A stretch of 64,000 bases of DNA from Fomes fomentarius (Eukaryota > Basidiomycota > Agaricomycetes > Polyporales > Polyporaceae). Shown here one piece after another: positions 34,261-47,006 of the stretch. The DNA lies in contig JABYQN010000004.1 of NCBI GenBank assembly GCA_022606135.1, positions 2,480,001-2,544,000 on the forward strand. The letters run 5' to 3'. Each line of letters starts with the position of its first letter. Position 1 is the first letter of the stretch. The notes under the pieces are model-generated. The model did no database searches. It saw only the letters and a list, made by a program, of their open reading frames with translations, and was not told where the DNA came from. Both the position numbers and the translations under genes were made by a program.

Positions 34261-36261
34261 ACTGCTGCATAGATGATCGCAATGGGTATCACCGTAGTGC
34301 TCCAATGGGGAACGACTCGGGGTATCAGATGAATATCGACTCGGTCCGCCGCCTGCATACGTAGGCACATTGTGGACATATCCCATTCTTTGCTACTTAC
34401 GGACGCCGATACACCATCTGTATATGCAGTCTCTTACCAGCGGGCTTCGCAGGGTCTAGAGCCATCTCAGGCCGGGCCGTCAAATAGTCAGTCTCATCGC
34501 TCTTTCGTGTCGTCGCACTCGCTCGTTACGCAATGCTGATCCCTCCCCCCTAGGTCGCTGTTATGACATGACCAGGCAGGATCGTCGTCTGGGCCTTCTT
34601 CTGGTATCACTGTCTTACAGTGGTGCGGCTCACCCAGATCTATTGCTGAAGAATCATCCTCGATACAGGACACCGACCCAATGGCAACGCGTGACTGCCG
34701 CCATCACCGGCCCCTGGACGTTCGGGACGCCGCGGTGGCCACCGATTCTAGGTCGAATAGCCCCAATAGATCCTGGTGGGGGATCGTGATGCTATCCTCG
34801 CCAGAATCTGAGTATAGGTGCGAGTCCGAGCCCGACCAAGCAATGTAACCAAAAGTATTTCCTGTAAGTGTATTCTACCAACACGACAGTTGCCAGATAG
34901 AGGGCTTATATGACTTCCTCGCACAATGGATAGAATCTGGTTCCGACTGGGTCACTCTCTCGTCTTTCTGATCTTTCGATAACGCCAAAATACACTTCTG
35001 GTGGTCCCTTCTTGGTATCTCCCCACGCACATCTTGGACTACTCTCCGTGCTGAATCTAGAGGAAACTGGAGTCACGCGGATCAGGGTGCTAGGCGGTCC
35101 TCCACAGGGAATACTCATCGGGTAGATGGCACGATGATCTTATGGCGGGAGGCAAGGCCCGGTTATCCGTGTACTTACGTATGACTACTAATGACTTTGG
35201 CCACCCCAGGTAATGTTGTGTGCTATGTACTACAGGCAAGGACTTTCCATTGACAGTCACTCGGTCTTGCGCGTTCCGCAGAACGTGTGGGTCGGGATGT
35301 AGTAGCGTGGATTTCGAGCCGTCCTAAACATACATATATAGAGGTACTTCCAAGATAACTCGGAGCGATGGAGTTACATAGACCGCGTGCCAGCGTAATA
35401 CCTACATTGAGTGGGAACATAGGGTCCTGATTTCGTGTTCGTGCTTAGCAGCCTACATGAGCGTGATGAGGCTGGGTCTGGCACTCGTCTTCATTCCCTC
35501 GCGTGCATCAAGACTAACTCGTATCAGTATGCGCGACGCTGGGACATTGAGTCCACTTATGTTGTAAGGAGAACGATGGCTCGCTGCATTGGGTGTCGTG
35601 GACTATCATGCTGGTAATCAGCACGGATCTACTGAGGGGTGAAGTATATACTTGGTATTACTGAGACGGCTGATGGAGAACAAGAGTATTGTCGATGAAT
35701 ACAATGCAGCATCGCAGCGTCATAGTTCATAGTGCGGCGAATATGGCACTGGTAGCTGTATCTCGCACTAGAGTCATCAAGAGCACTGAGTTGCGTATGA
35801 CATGCTGAGAAGCACAACATCGTGGACAGCACTGACTGCCCTTTCCGCGGTCATCAACGGTCCATCAACCTTGCGGCGCGCTCTCTGAGGATGGCGGGCT
35901 ATCCACGCTGAGTGCGAATAGACTTTGTTTGCGCTATTACTTATCCCATGCCCAGGCAACACTCTAGCAATATCCCCAAAGCTCCTGATGTCATTTTGTT
36001 CCTGTCTGATCGACTCCGTAGAACATAATAGAATAGATAATGGAAATGGATCTCTCGTGTCTCCGCAAGTGCAAAATTCTCATGTATCGATTGCATCATC
36101 GTAGACGAACTTTCAGGGTCTCGGTAACACCGCGATGGCCTAGCTTTGAGATTACGCCTGAAGTCCGGCGTTCTTCTGCTCGCTTGTAGTTGCACCGCTT
36201 TTGCTGAACATGGACGCCGGTTTCAGTTCGAAGACCGTGTTGGTGTTTCGTGCACCCTATG
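34261..36261. other. Spacer, no gene recognised
   Basis: About 2 kb. A minus-strand open frame at 34906-35118 and plus frames at 34568-34789 and 35435-35617 show no family motif. The 3' end of copy D could extend to about 36152 if its last intron is used. Confidence 0.4.
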
Positions 36262-38359
36262 TCAAGCAATCAGAGGACGTGAGCCCCATGTATGTGTTCC
36301 TTGTTTCATCGCAAGTAAAGTAATACTCACGGAGACTATGGTGTCGACTCCTGCGGCCTCTGTGTCGAGATCAGCTGTCCTTCGCATAGGCATTCGAAAT
36401 CCTATGGAACGGGCACCGGCGGTCTCAGTAACCGTTCCGAAGGTCAACATGCCCTGCGCATTGAGGGACTGTCGGGCGTTGAGTCTACGTAGGTCTATGT
36501 CTGTATGAGCGAGCTTTTGATATAGAGGCCCACTCACGCTGCGAGCAGGGTCACCGCGTAGACTAGAAAGTGGACGGCAGCTAAGTACGAAGGTCCGAAA
36601 TCGCAATAAGGTACACCACATACGTTTTGTACCCGCAATGCCGACCGCGTAGTAAATCAGCTTGCTTGGCATGGCGATGGACTGGGTGTTAACAGGTTGA
36701 TCAGCGTCGAGGTACGAGAACGGTGAATGGATAATTACGAATACAAATGAGAGTATGTTGAACAGCCTAGAGGGTTAACTATTGGCTATCATCGGACCTA
36801 AGACTGATCGGTATGCATACCCTGTCACAAGTCCTAGATAATGGACACATTCAGCGGACATGCCACATGTGCCATCTCGCCACTCACCCGTGTTGACCGC
36901 ATACAAGACCAAGAAATCGACCATGGAATCAGTCCTATATAGGGTAGATCAGTGTGGAGTAGACAGGACGAGCCTAGATTCAATACCGCCTGATTCCCGT
37001 GCGGCTTTTTCGTAAAGAAATGATGAGCACTGTGGTGAGCAACAAATCGGCAGTGACAGCCATGGCCGATCCACAGGAAATCAACCACTATTCCAGAGTC
37101 AATGTCAGCACCGTGAGGGAAAAACTAGGAGACAACGGTGTGACACTGACTGTGACGGAGCGGAACGTTTGGAAGTTCGGCAGCATGAATCTGTAACTTG
37201 TATAAGGAGTGCGGAGAACTTCAATCGGAATGACTACTAACGCTTCGGCGGTTGCAGCTACCAACTCGAGATCAGGTACATTTATACACGTGTACAGCGG
37301 GTGTCATACGCACCGGCAAAGAATCCTAAGATGGCATATACTAGAATTCAGCGAGTGTGCTGAGATTGTTGAGAGCGACTTACCAAGCTCCCCGAACAAG
37401 AGCGCAATCTGGCGCATTAAAGGGTTCAAGGAAATCTCGATATTCACGCAACAATGCACTCACAGCAATGGCTGCTACAGGCTTGTACTGCTTCCCGACT
37501 TGAGACGATAAGCAAGTTTCAAGGCTACATACTCTGTCTTGACTCACTGACGACGACACGACGAGCGAAGAAGCTGGAACATATGAGCACGTGATAGATG
37601 TGTCTCCTTGAGCAGCATACCTTTGCGATGTGCAGATGACGAGGCCCTGAAGGTTATACCTGGGTCATCAGTATCGTGGTTTTTTGGTCGGCATGAACAC
37701 GCACCGATGAGAGGGGCAAAATCTATAGAGTATCAGCGTTACTACGGATCCACGTATATATTGCTTGCACATACCCGAACGGACCTATGGAGCCAAGATG
37801 TGAGCGATGATTGAAGTTACTGTCCATACTACACTCACCAAGAGCCAAACAATAGATTGAAAGGCATGAAGTAATTAGTCACCAAGTAGTGGTAACTTGG
37901 TGTAGAGCGGGTCAGTCATCATGGATGTTCGAGATTTTTGGTTTCCTACCTGATATGGGCACTCAGGTAGGTATTGAACGTGTCGAAGAGTCTGGGATAA
38001 TGAGATGATGGCGGTCGCAAAGAGCCTATCCAACTCACAGTACAACGATCACCTAGCAGCCGGTCCTGTGAGTATAAAAGATTGTGCTGCAGGGTTGATA
38101 CACGCACTAGGACCTTCAAGAGGGTGCGATCATTGACGTAGATTCTGAAGTATCGATAGGACTGATGCAAGGCTGTTCCGTACAGTCTTGGATGTGCCAT
38201 GCGTCCGTCAAAATGATAAGTCATTTCAAGCAAGACTTGTAGGACTCACAAGAGACCAACGAAAGTCCCCAGCAGTACGGCACCAAAAGTATCATCTAGG
38301 GCAGGAATCTTGAGGGCTCGAACGTCGAAAATTTGGGCGGCGGGGCCGAAGTGGGTCAT
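36262..38359 (-). CDS. DUF6534-type integral membrane protein, copy D
   Basis: The ATG at 38357-38359 starts MTHFGPAAQIFDVRALK and the conserved exon end LDDTFGAVLLGTFVGL. Exon 2 (about 38196-38118) reads LYGTALHQSYRYFRIY then VNDRTLLKVLV; YHYLVTNYFMPFNLLFGSW follows at about 37898-37842. Further exons down to 36660 fit the membrane core. KLIYYAVGIAGTK (about 36667-36629) and AAVHFLVYAVTLLAA (about 36585-36542) lead to the C-terminal block LRRLNARQSLNAQGMLTFG at about 36497-36441. I end the gene at the in-frame stop 36262-36264; an alternative uses an intron of 74 bases (36327-36254) and a stop at 36152. No lesion was identified, but mid-gene exon borders are approximate. Confidence 0.68.
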
Positions 38360-39398
38360 GGAAGTGGCCCTATCGAAAGGAATGGATACTGGAATAGTAG
38401 GGCCACGAAGATAGACGGTAAGAAGGGGTGAGATATTTGTACTCCGACAAGCTTAGGCGCGGGACAAGGGCGTCCAGAAGGCTCTGGCAGTGGCACAGCG
38501 TTGACACATAGAAGGTGTCATTCTGCGATTTTTCGACTTTTTACACCGAGTTTTCCTTGTGAGGGTAGGTAGAGTGCTGTGATGTACTTACACAGGTGAC
38601 TCCAGAGGCGATGCTCCTTGTGGGACATCGGTCCATCGGCCCTGAGCCGCCGGTTGCCGAACTTCTCAGGCTCCTGTCTATAGACCATAATCATTCCTGC
38701 TATCCTTATCTTCTGACTTCAACATTCTACTACCCAACAGTCAGTGCACTTCTGAACAAACCTGTGCTGCATCTGATCATTGAGTCGACGTCTAAGGAAC
38801 CGTGTAATCACAACGTAGACCGCCCAGCATGTGTGTGGAGCAAAGGCGCCACATCGATCAACAGATATACCTAGCCCATGACCTGATGTATAGTATCCAA
38901 GCAGAGGGAGGCATCTAGCCAGAACTATCCATTCTAGCGGTCTCCCACAAGGTTCAATTCATCAACTGATACATGCGACTGTGGTAGTGCCCCCTTGAAC
39001 GCGCTCTCAGAACCGACACAAGGGGTTTTTCTCTTCATCGGGGCTTCGACGAAGATTTCTCGATGCCTTGTATACTATGAGCAATCACGCACCCTTAGGC
39101 ATGCTTTCCAAAAAACCCTGAGATGTTTGATACCTATCGATTTGTGCGTCTCTAGACACGCTGCAGGGGTGTGTCTCAGTTCTGCTCGCTCCAAAGATGG
39201 ACAACAACAAGACTAGAAGCGAGGTCCCTCGGCTTCGCGTTTGATCGTTTAAAACGCGACTGAAGCTATCACTCCCCCGATAGAATCGAAACTTTTGCAC
39301 AATCATTATAGATTACAACATATGTATGCATAGCAACAGGAGCTGGATTGTCATTCTACGCAGCCAACGCTCGCAGACTCTCGAAGATGCGCAAGACC
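38360..39398. other. Spacer between copies D and E
   Basis: The promoter of D should lie just above 38360. No gene recognised; a 92-codon frame at 38596-38874 has no motif. Confidence 0.4.
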
Positions 39399-41834
39399 CT
39401 ACAGCGTGTTCCTTTCGAGGTCGAAGGTCGAGGACTGCTTGGTGTCATGTTGGCTCACTACTGAAGTCGCGAGGCTTCCGCCGTGATCCTCGATCTCTGT
39501 GGTGACCTTGATATCAATCATGGACGGCGGTTCCTCTTCCGGAAGCTATAACGCGCGGTCAGATCCAAAGCGTTGAATATCATGTTCAAAATTTGAATCC
39601 GGCAGCCCGCATAGGACCACGGAGTTCCGAACTCCGCCTCTATCCGCAGCGTCCATGCGTGTTGCAGTAGAGGAAGGTGAGAGTGTAAAGGGGACGGTAT
39701 ACGGATGTGGATAGGGTGGATATGGAAGCAATAGGAATCTTGTGCTACGTACCTGTGGGACATTCCAACGCTCCGCCGCGGCGAGGCGGTTCGCGCGTGT
39801 GATGATATTTGCAGTGAAGGATCCGGCCTCGAAGATATCCATATTGCGGCTGACTGAGGTCTTGCGGGTGTTGAGCCTAGGAGGATATCTGTTGTTAGAA
39901 CCGGAAATGACGGGCCCCAAGAGGAAATCTCACAACAGACACTTACACGGAAAGAAGGGTATTCATGTACACTAAGCTAGGTGAACAGGATGTCATATTG
40001 ATAGACGAAGCTTGGCACATACATCTAGCCCCAACGAGTGTACAGGCAACCCAGTATAGAGTCTTTTGGAGGGCTGCATCCTGACGGGACGTATCAGTAC
40101 TCAATTGGCTCTCATCAAGACCACGAGCGGAATATACCAGAAGGAGGGACATGAGGTCGAAAACGCTGCATGCAACACATTAGCAACAGCATTTTCTTCA
40201 CCTATGATGTAGGTCGTGCGATGCTCACAGGACAATCAACCCTATGCGGCTCAGAGTAAGTGTCTATGTGACTGACATGACTCCAAGAGGCGCACCTGTA
40301 TTGAGCCCCCATATCACAATCATATCGACATACGAGTCGTTCCTGGTCTCGGGTTGAGTCTGATGGCAGACATGCATGCTGTACAAGAACTTACGTCTTC
40401 AGCCCTTTTCGTGCCCGCCTCAGCACTGCGATCAATGATCCTGTCACCAAGAGGTTCACCACTGTGAGCGCTGCGAAAGTCAAGGAGATCATCCACTGGG
40501 GTTCGAAAATGTGGTCAGTCAGGAAACGCGATAGGCTCCAGTCTAGGCGGGAAGTATCTTGCCCCTAACCTGATTATTTGCATATGCGTCGATGTGCTTC
40601 GAAGTAAAGCTATTGATATGACAGTGTCAATGATGGTTACCCGCAATCTCCAAGCGAGGTAGACAGTACCCCTTGTACGAGAGCACTGTGTGTTGCAAGA
40701 CCACCAAGCTTCAGAACCTCTCTAAAACGCTCAATTTGTGAAGTACTGACGAATGTCACCAGCTATTGATAGAATACTCAGTGGTCAGGCGAGAAACAGA
40801 GTGCTAAGCTAGACGTACCGAGCTTGACGGCGAGGAACACGGACTATCCAGCACTTCAGTGATTCAATCATGCTGATGCGCGTACGAGTGACTCACCGCC
40901 ACGGCAGACACCAGCTTGTACCGGAGAGATACTAGAGCACGTTAGAGGTCCTATATTGCCCTAAGAAGCAATGCCCTTACTGATGGAAACTCGACGCAGA
41001 AAGAAGCTGATAGGGCGCATCAGTACTCGGTGGGGAATTGGCAGGGAAGGGATCTACATTTGTGATGCTGTCGTGATGACTCCCTATTCATGAGGGTGCG
41101 ATTGACATGTGCGCGTAGGAGGAGGAGCGACTGGCGCACTTACTCCGGTCACAGCGATCAACTACATCCAGGAGTGAGAACGGTTTGCACACAACGTGAG
41201 AGTGAAAATATAACGTACGTTGGAAGACCTAGGAAAATAGACAATGGTATTGAGCTCCAGCATTCATGGGGGAGTGCTATAGGGCGTAGCGTACCATACG
41301 GTTGTTGTCAGAACCACGGGATTGAAGTAGTTCGATACGAGGAAGTAATAGCTGTAGCATGCGTATGTGTGATGAGTATTACAAGGAGTCATGAAGAACG
41401 AACTAACTCACTTGGCATGAATTGAGAAGACTACTTGCAAGGTCTCCATGATCCTGTTCTTGAATAAGCAAGTGCAGCATGATGTAGGGAGATAGAAGTC
41501 CTTACATGACGACAATAACCTGCCAGAAAGGACAACACTGTCTATAGTGCACGGCACCATCTCCACCGATGAACTCACAATTGTGCGAATAAATATGGTG
41601 TCCGTGGTATACAGCCTGAAGTAGCGATAGACCTGGTGCATCCCTGCGCCGTACAGCCTGAGAGGAGTGAGTCTCAAGAAAGAGCAGTGTGCAATGATCT
41701 CAGACCACTCACACCACACTGACGAACGAACCGATAAGCAAGGCGCCGAACGTGCTGTCTAGGCTCGGAAGACGTTCAGCTAGCGCGGCCTGCGAGCTTG
41801 AAGACACCGAGCTGTTGTTAGAGGGATTATCCAT
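39399..41834 (-). CDS. DUF6534-type integral membrane protein, copy E
   Basis: I chose the ATG at 41832-41834 (MDNPSNNSSVSSSSQAA), since it precedes the conserved LDSTFGALLIGSFVSVV; an in-frame upstream ATG at 41906 would add 24 residues. Exon 2 (about 41663-41590) reads LYGAGMHQVYRYFRLY then TTDTIFIRTIV. The last third has SLVYMNTLLSV (about 39975-39943), then LNTRKTSVSRNMDIFEAGSF and ANRLAAAERWNVPQ (about 39880-39755), joined to a final exon beginning LPEEEPPSMIDIKVTTEIE and ending at the TAG 39399-39401. The last two exons match copy A almost block for block. Function unknown; frame preserved where checked. Confidence 0.74.
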
Positions 41835-42576
41835 CGCGTACAGAATGCAGGGGTTTTTGGGTGTTGGGCATGCCTTATAGATGGCTCCCCCGGAAGATGG
41901 GAACAAAAAGCGGATCGTAGGGCAGCGCGCCCATTGGGGATGGCCACCAGACGCTCATCAGCACTTGCTTCGTATGGTCCAGAGATGCCCAAGATGCACT
42001 GCCTCGCCGTGTATTGTGGGGCCTTGCGTATAGTTCCTGCCGTCGATATGCCGGGCTCGGAACCAATGGGCATCTGCAGATGCGAGGCCAGAAGGTTGAG
42101 CGATGTGAGAGCACCGCCCAATGCCCGCCTCTGACTACTGCCAGCCCTTTCTATTGGGCTCGGAACTGTCATGCGCAGCGCCCATGGCAGTTCCGATGTT
42201 CGATGGGAATCGAGCTCGGAGTTGCGCCACTTCGAAAACAACGGTCCCCTGAATGGGGAGACACGGTCCAGTGTACCTATTTGTATTCCTCAATACTACG
42301 GTTGTCACCGGACGCTTCTGTTGTGGTGACCTTGAGCAATGCACCACGTTGATAGACATGTCTGATTATTGGGATTACGACTCTCGAAAACCAACAAAGC
42401 GAGATATACATAGCGACGCAGGACAGCAGATCATACGACAGGAAAGTACAAGACAGACGAGATTAATGGAGAAGAGAGATGATACCATGCTCAACGTTCA
42501 TTATGGGACGTCCAGGCCTCATTCAAGTCGCAAACTCGTTGAAAAGGAAGCGGCATTCTCGATGAAATCGCTCAGC
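41835..42576. other. Spacer between copy E start and the MFS gene
   Basis: This holds the 5' region of copy E and the 3' side of the transporter gene. Open frames here are shadows or short; no gene recognised. Confidence 0.4.
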
Positions 42577-45262
42577 TCAAACCTCAGCCTTTGTCTCGTG
42601 CGCCTGCGCGAGGACGCCGACTTGGGTTACACTGCTTCCGTCACTCTCGGCCTTGTCGCTGTTCGCGGAAGCGGCAGCTGCCTCCTGCGCCTTCTTCGCA
42701 GCAGCGGCAGCCTGCGCACGCATCTTTGCCACGATGGCATTCGCCTCCTTGGCCATGGGAGAGCGCGCCCTGAGTACCGGTCCCCACCGGAGGAACGCGA
42801 GGGGAATCGGGATTAGGGCCAATGAGATGAACGCGAAGACAGATACTACCACAGGCAGTGTAAGTCAGTGAAATGCAGAAAAGAATGACAGCGGCCATGA
42901 CACAACACATGCCACGGAAGATCCGAAACTCGTAAACTCACCTCCCCACTCAGATCCAAGGTTATCGATGACGGAATGCGCTACAATAGGGAAGAAGGAT
43001 CCAATCATGCACCGTGCAAAGATATTGCAGGCACCGGAGCTTGACGCATAGATTGTGTAGGTTTGCGAGGTACTGTGGATGAGCGTTAGCGGATGACCGT
43101 CCATCGACAGAGTTCAACACGCCACACTACGCACTAGGTCAAGAATGTGAAGAACTGCACAGCAAGCAACGGTCAGTGTAAGCCAGAAAGCCCGTAAAGA
43201 AAATGCTGCTAACGATGGTGATGGTGGCAAATCCGAATGGTACGCCAGCCAACGTCGCTGCGATCCAGTGCACGCTACCAGCGCTCGTCCTACGAGGTGC
43301 TAGTCAGTTGGGAACAAGCCGAAGTCATACGGTGAAACACGTGCCATGCAAACCAGAACAGCGAGATGGGCATCAAGATACTGTCATCCCATTGTTAGAG
43401 TATAGACGGAGGACCAAACGAAGGTGCGCACCATGCGAAGAGTGCGAGTTTGAGTCGCATTTCTGGGGCATCTTTCGGTGTCTCTGGCGGGACGATAAAG
43501 GAAGGAAGGGGGAAGGTCACAAAGTAGCGGACCATAGGGACATAGGTCGCCGCGGCGAGAACAGTTCCTATGATAACTGCAATGAAGGGAAGGCCGGTGA
43601 ATTGAAGATGGAAATGTTTCTGTGCAGGCGTATTAGCGTGAGACGTTTTTTTTTCATTTAAAAGATCTCGTACCTGCCCGAAGAAGACAATGGGATACAC
43701 CTCGAAGAAGAAACTTTGAACATGAAGTTAGCATACGGAGAGCGAGCGCACCAGACTTTTCACGTACTAGACAATGCCGTAAGAAAGTGAGGTCCAGATT
43801 GCTGCGCCCTGGATGATAGGCTCGGTCAAGAACATCTCTGCAAATACTGCATTGGGTCTTTGAGTTCCACTCTATAAGGAGGGTACGCACTGGCTGGCCG
43901 GCCGAAATGAATGCGTAGCAGTTCACCCTTGGTCTGCTGCTTCAGCTCGTGTGCAGCGCGTGCATTCGGTCGACCATCCTTGCGGAGCTTCTTAGAACGT
44001 GCAGCGAGGATGGTCGGTCCGTGGGTCTCCGGCAGCAGTAGTACCAGAGGCCATATTGCGATGGTGAAGAAAAAGAAGACTCGCAGAGCCCACAACCTGA
44101 AGAACAAATGCTCAGCATGGTGCCACTGAGTATGAGATCATCGTGGCACTCACTGAGGACCAGCATAGACCACGATGAAGAAGGCGATGATCAAGGCGAT
44201 ACATGGGCCGGACAAGATGGCGGCAGCACTAGAAGCGCATGTTGTCAGGGGAACGAAAGCAGATCTCGTTGTTGGATGCTTACTACCACGAGATCGCTAT
44301 ACCGTCGCACTGTGTAAGTAGGAAGCTAGTCCTCTCAACGAAGACACAGACACCCACCGATGGCCTGCGCTTGCATGTCGACAATGTTGTACATGCTGCG
44401 AACCACTCAGCTTGATATCATGGGGCTCTGATAGAGATACATACTCGGACATAATACCTCCACCACTGTAGAGTCGCGTAAGTGTACCAGGATAAAAGGA
44501 GAAGGGGAGGTGCATACTTGTTCACAGCACACGCAGCAGCAGCTCCTGTGAGGAACCGGACTATCCAAATGGTGAGACTGAGGTGTGGGTTTCATGACGG
44601 AATACTCACAGACGATGATGACAGCTAGATTATCCACGAAAGCATCCACCGCACTTGTTGCTGAAACTCTAAGTTGGGTATCGCTGAGTTAGCAAAGAAG
44701 CGAGACGGCGCGCACCCATGAGTAGAGGCCAGGAGATCATATACGGCAGCTTCCTTCCGTATACCTCACTCATCGGACCTGATGTGGACAATCATTGACT
44801 TCCTCTAGCTTCGCAATTCAGGTTACAACTTGAAGGATGCTTACCCCCTAAAATACAGGGTGGTCAGTGAACGACAACTGAGCACTGCACCAGCATACGC
44901 ACAGACCAAAGGGCCAAATGAGAACCCCAGCACGTAGACCGTGAGCCCAGAGCTCGACACATCCGGACTAGCATTATACTTTGCACGGATTTGCAACTCT
45001 GCTGCGGCCTTCGTCGTGTAAATGGTTTGAAGTGATGGCACGAAATCAAAACCGGCGACTCACATAGATTGAAGAACCAAAGACACTTGTTGAAGAGAGG
45101 ATTAGCAGGTACGTTGGACATATGCGCACTTCGGACTTACGAGCAGAAAGCCAAGGCACAGATATAAGTGACTACGAGACGCTTCCGCCATCGGGACCAG
45201 TTCTTGGGGTCCTCAGGATCCGTCTTGGAGAAGATAACCAAGTCTGTGTTTGCGTTGGACAT
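42577..45262 (-). CDS. MFS transporter, Tpo-like (drug:H+ antiporter / polyamine type)
   Basis: A proton-coupled exporter of the plasma membrane. The ATG at 45260-45262 starts MSNANTDLVIFSKTD, followed by PEDPKNWSRWRKRLVV, the cytosolic NW motif before helix 1 in fungal DHA1 proteins. Later exons give ASPDVSSSGLTVYVLGFSFG (about 44970-44911), the MFS motif-A region MSEVYGRKLPYMISWPLL (about 44776-44723), and LPETHGPTILAARS then KKLRKDGRPNARAA (about 44040-43955), a typical loop of Tpo-type carriers. The last helix (VVSVFAFISLALIPIPLAF) and a long alanine-rich cytosolic tail end at the stop 42577-42579. The join of helix 1 to the next exon (about 45078-45025) needs a 54-base intron that removes a stretch other family members encode; this may be real or a lesion. 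Substrate cannot be told. It sits between DUF6534 copies. Confidence 0.84.
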
Positions 45263-45554
45263 GAGCACTTTTTGGAGGAGAAATGACAGTCAAGACGGAG
45301 TGGGGGGAGATGCCAGAGAGGGGGAGGGAAGCCTAGGTAGCAGATGGGAAATGGCAGGCATATGTTTAGGGCCTGCCGGCACGAGCAGCGGCGAGGAAGC
45401 AACCTAAGGGTATCTGCGCTTAACTTCCGATGCTTCTTGCGCGCGGGGAGCACCCAGACTGAGGATGCAGCATCACAGCTTGCCGATTCCACGCTCATGC
45501 AACCGATGCCGGAATCAAGCGCCCTGCCAGACCCTCAATATTCAATATTCAGCC

Positions 45555-45572
45555 GTCACGGTCACGGTCACG
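45555..45572 (+). repeat. GTCACG triplicate
   Basis: GTCACG occurs three times head to tail, about 300 bases upstream of the MFS start. It may be a regulatory repeat or chance. Confidence 0.7.
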
Positions 45573-45887
45573 GTCCGGTCTTCCATTGAGTTACCTCAAA
45601 CCAGGGTACGGGGCTGAAAGATGTCATGCATGTCATGGGGCAACCCCTCCGGTATTTCTTATTCGCAATTCTTTATCTCCGCGTACTGAGTACAGGCGCG
45701 GCTTCATACTGGCGAGTGTTCTCAGCCGTGGTTGCCTACATTCAAGGGCTGCCCGGACTCGGCACTAGTAAGTACTGGCCAGGATATCAGCCAAGGGGAG
45801 AGCTTGAGGATTCGCAGATATCCGAGGAACTTCTGAGATGAGTCCCCACGGTTTTTTGCGCGGATGCGATTTCATTTTGGACGTGGC

Positions 45888-45964
45888 GCTTGTTTGGCGG
45901 TGATTACCTTCCATACTTGTGCCGACAGCTCGTTTGGGCGGTGATATAACTTCCATACTTGTGG
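45888..45964 (+). repeat. Imperfect tandem duplication, about 39-bp unit
   Basis: Two adjacent copies of a unit with GTTTGGCGGTGAT and CTTCCATACTTGTG; the second copy carries two small insertions. No function is apparent. Confidence 0.8.
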
Positions 45965-47006
45965 CTACTCTCTCGCACTAATACGTGCCACTGGGCCATG
46001 CGTGTGAATCCTCGGGGCACCCTTACCTGTTCTCGCATCCTTTGTCTCCCCCTTCGTCCTTTGCGCCATGCAGGGAAAGGTAAGACCGCCCCCAGATATC
46101 AAGTGCCAGATGGCTACCATAGCCTGAGGGCGTTTCTGTGGGCTGTGCATGTAGTGTCATAACACCTCGGGCGCGATGGAACTCGAAGATTTGAGCTTCT
46201 CTCCGATGAATCACGGACTTCTATAACCGAAGTAGTAGTCTCATCGTCAATTGACCCGCTCTGACGGATTCTCCCACTTTCTTCCCAGTATGACATACTG
46301 AGTTCGCCGCTCGGCCCCAATCCGGCAGCCGAGCGTCTATCTTAGGGTCCCTTCACTGGGGAAGGTTCGTTGGCTCCTGCTCTGTCGCAGCCGTGCACTG
46401 CTACACCTTTCTGCGGGCTGATTCAGAAGGAACTTTTCCTCACAAGAATCGCCTCCAAACCACAGTCTGATGAAGGGTCGGAGCCACAGCAACAGGCCAC
46501 CCTCACATGATACTTCGTCAAGATCATGTCTCAGGACTCGGAGTATCTGTACTCCGTGCTAGCGCCGCTCATCAGAGATTCTGGTTAAGTTGGGTTCATC
46601 GTGGCGATACTGCTCCACTAGCTATAGTGCTTCCCTGGAATCTCTCAAGCGCCCCGTACGTATGGACCGCTCCGGCATGGCTTCTTAGAGAGAAGCGCTT
46701 CCTATAGGCTGAGCCTGCTCAACCGGGTACTGTATGTTGCCTCCCACCTGAGAGCCCGGGCCCTTCGCCGTATCATCCCGCGCTGTCGGCCATTCGAGCA
46801 CCCACAACATCCCAGGGGCCGTTGGTCGACACTGCTCGCCGATTCCAAAGTTCATACCGGTTCTCAAAGCTCGACTCGCCGGAGCACGATGCATCCGCGC
46901 CCATCATGATTGTGAACTCTTTCCCCGTCCGTCCCTCCTCGTATATGTATCAACTCCCAAAACGGCGCTCAATTACGCTCCCTCTCATCCGCTCAGCGCA
47001 CCAGAG

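Larger units (their letters stand above)
45263..47006. other. Spacer upstream of the MFS gene and DUF6534 copy G
   Basis: Divergent promoters of the MFS gene (minus) and copy G (plus) should lie here. A 71-codon frame at 45626-45841 has no known motif. Short tandem repeats are listed separately. Confidence 0.4.

Noticed and set aside
42014..42816. Plus-strand frames of 112 and 187 codons
   Set aside because: They run antisense to the MFS C-terminus and the 5' region of copy E; the minus frames fit known families.
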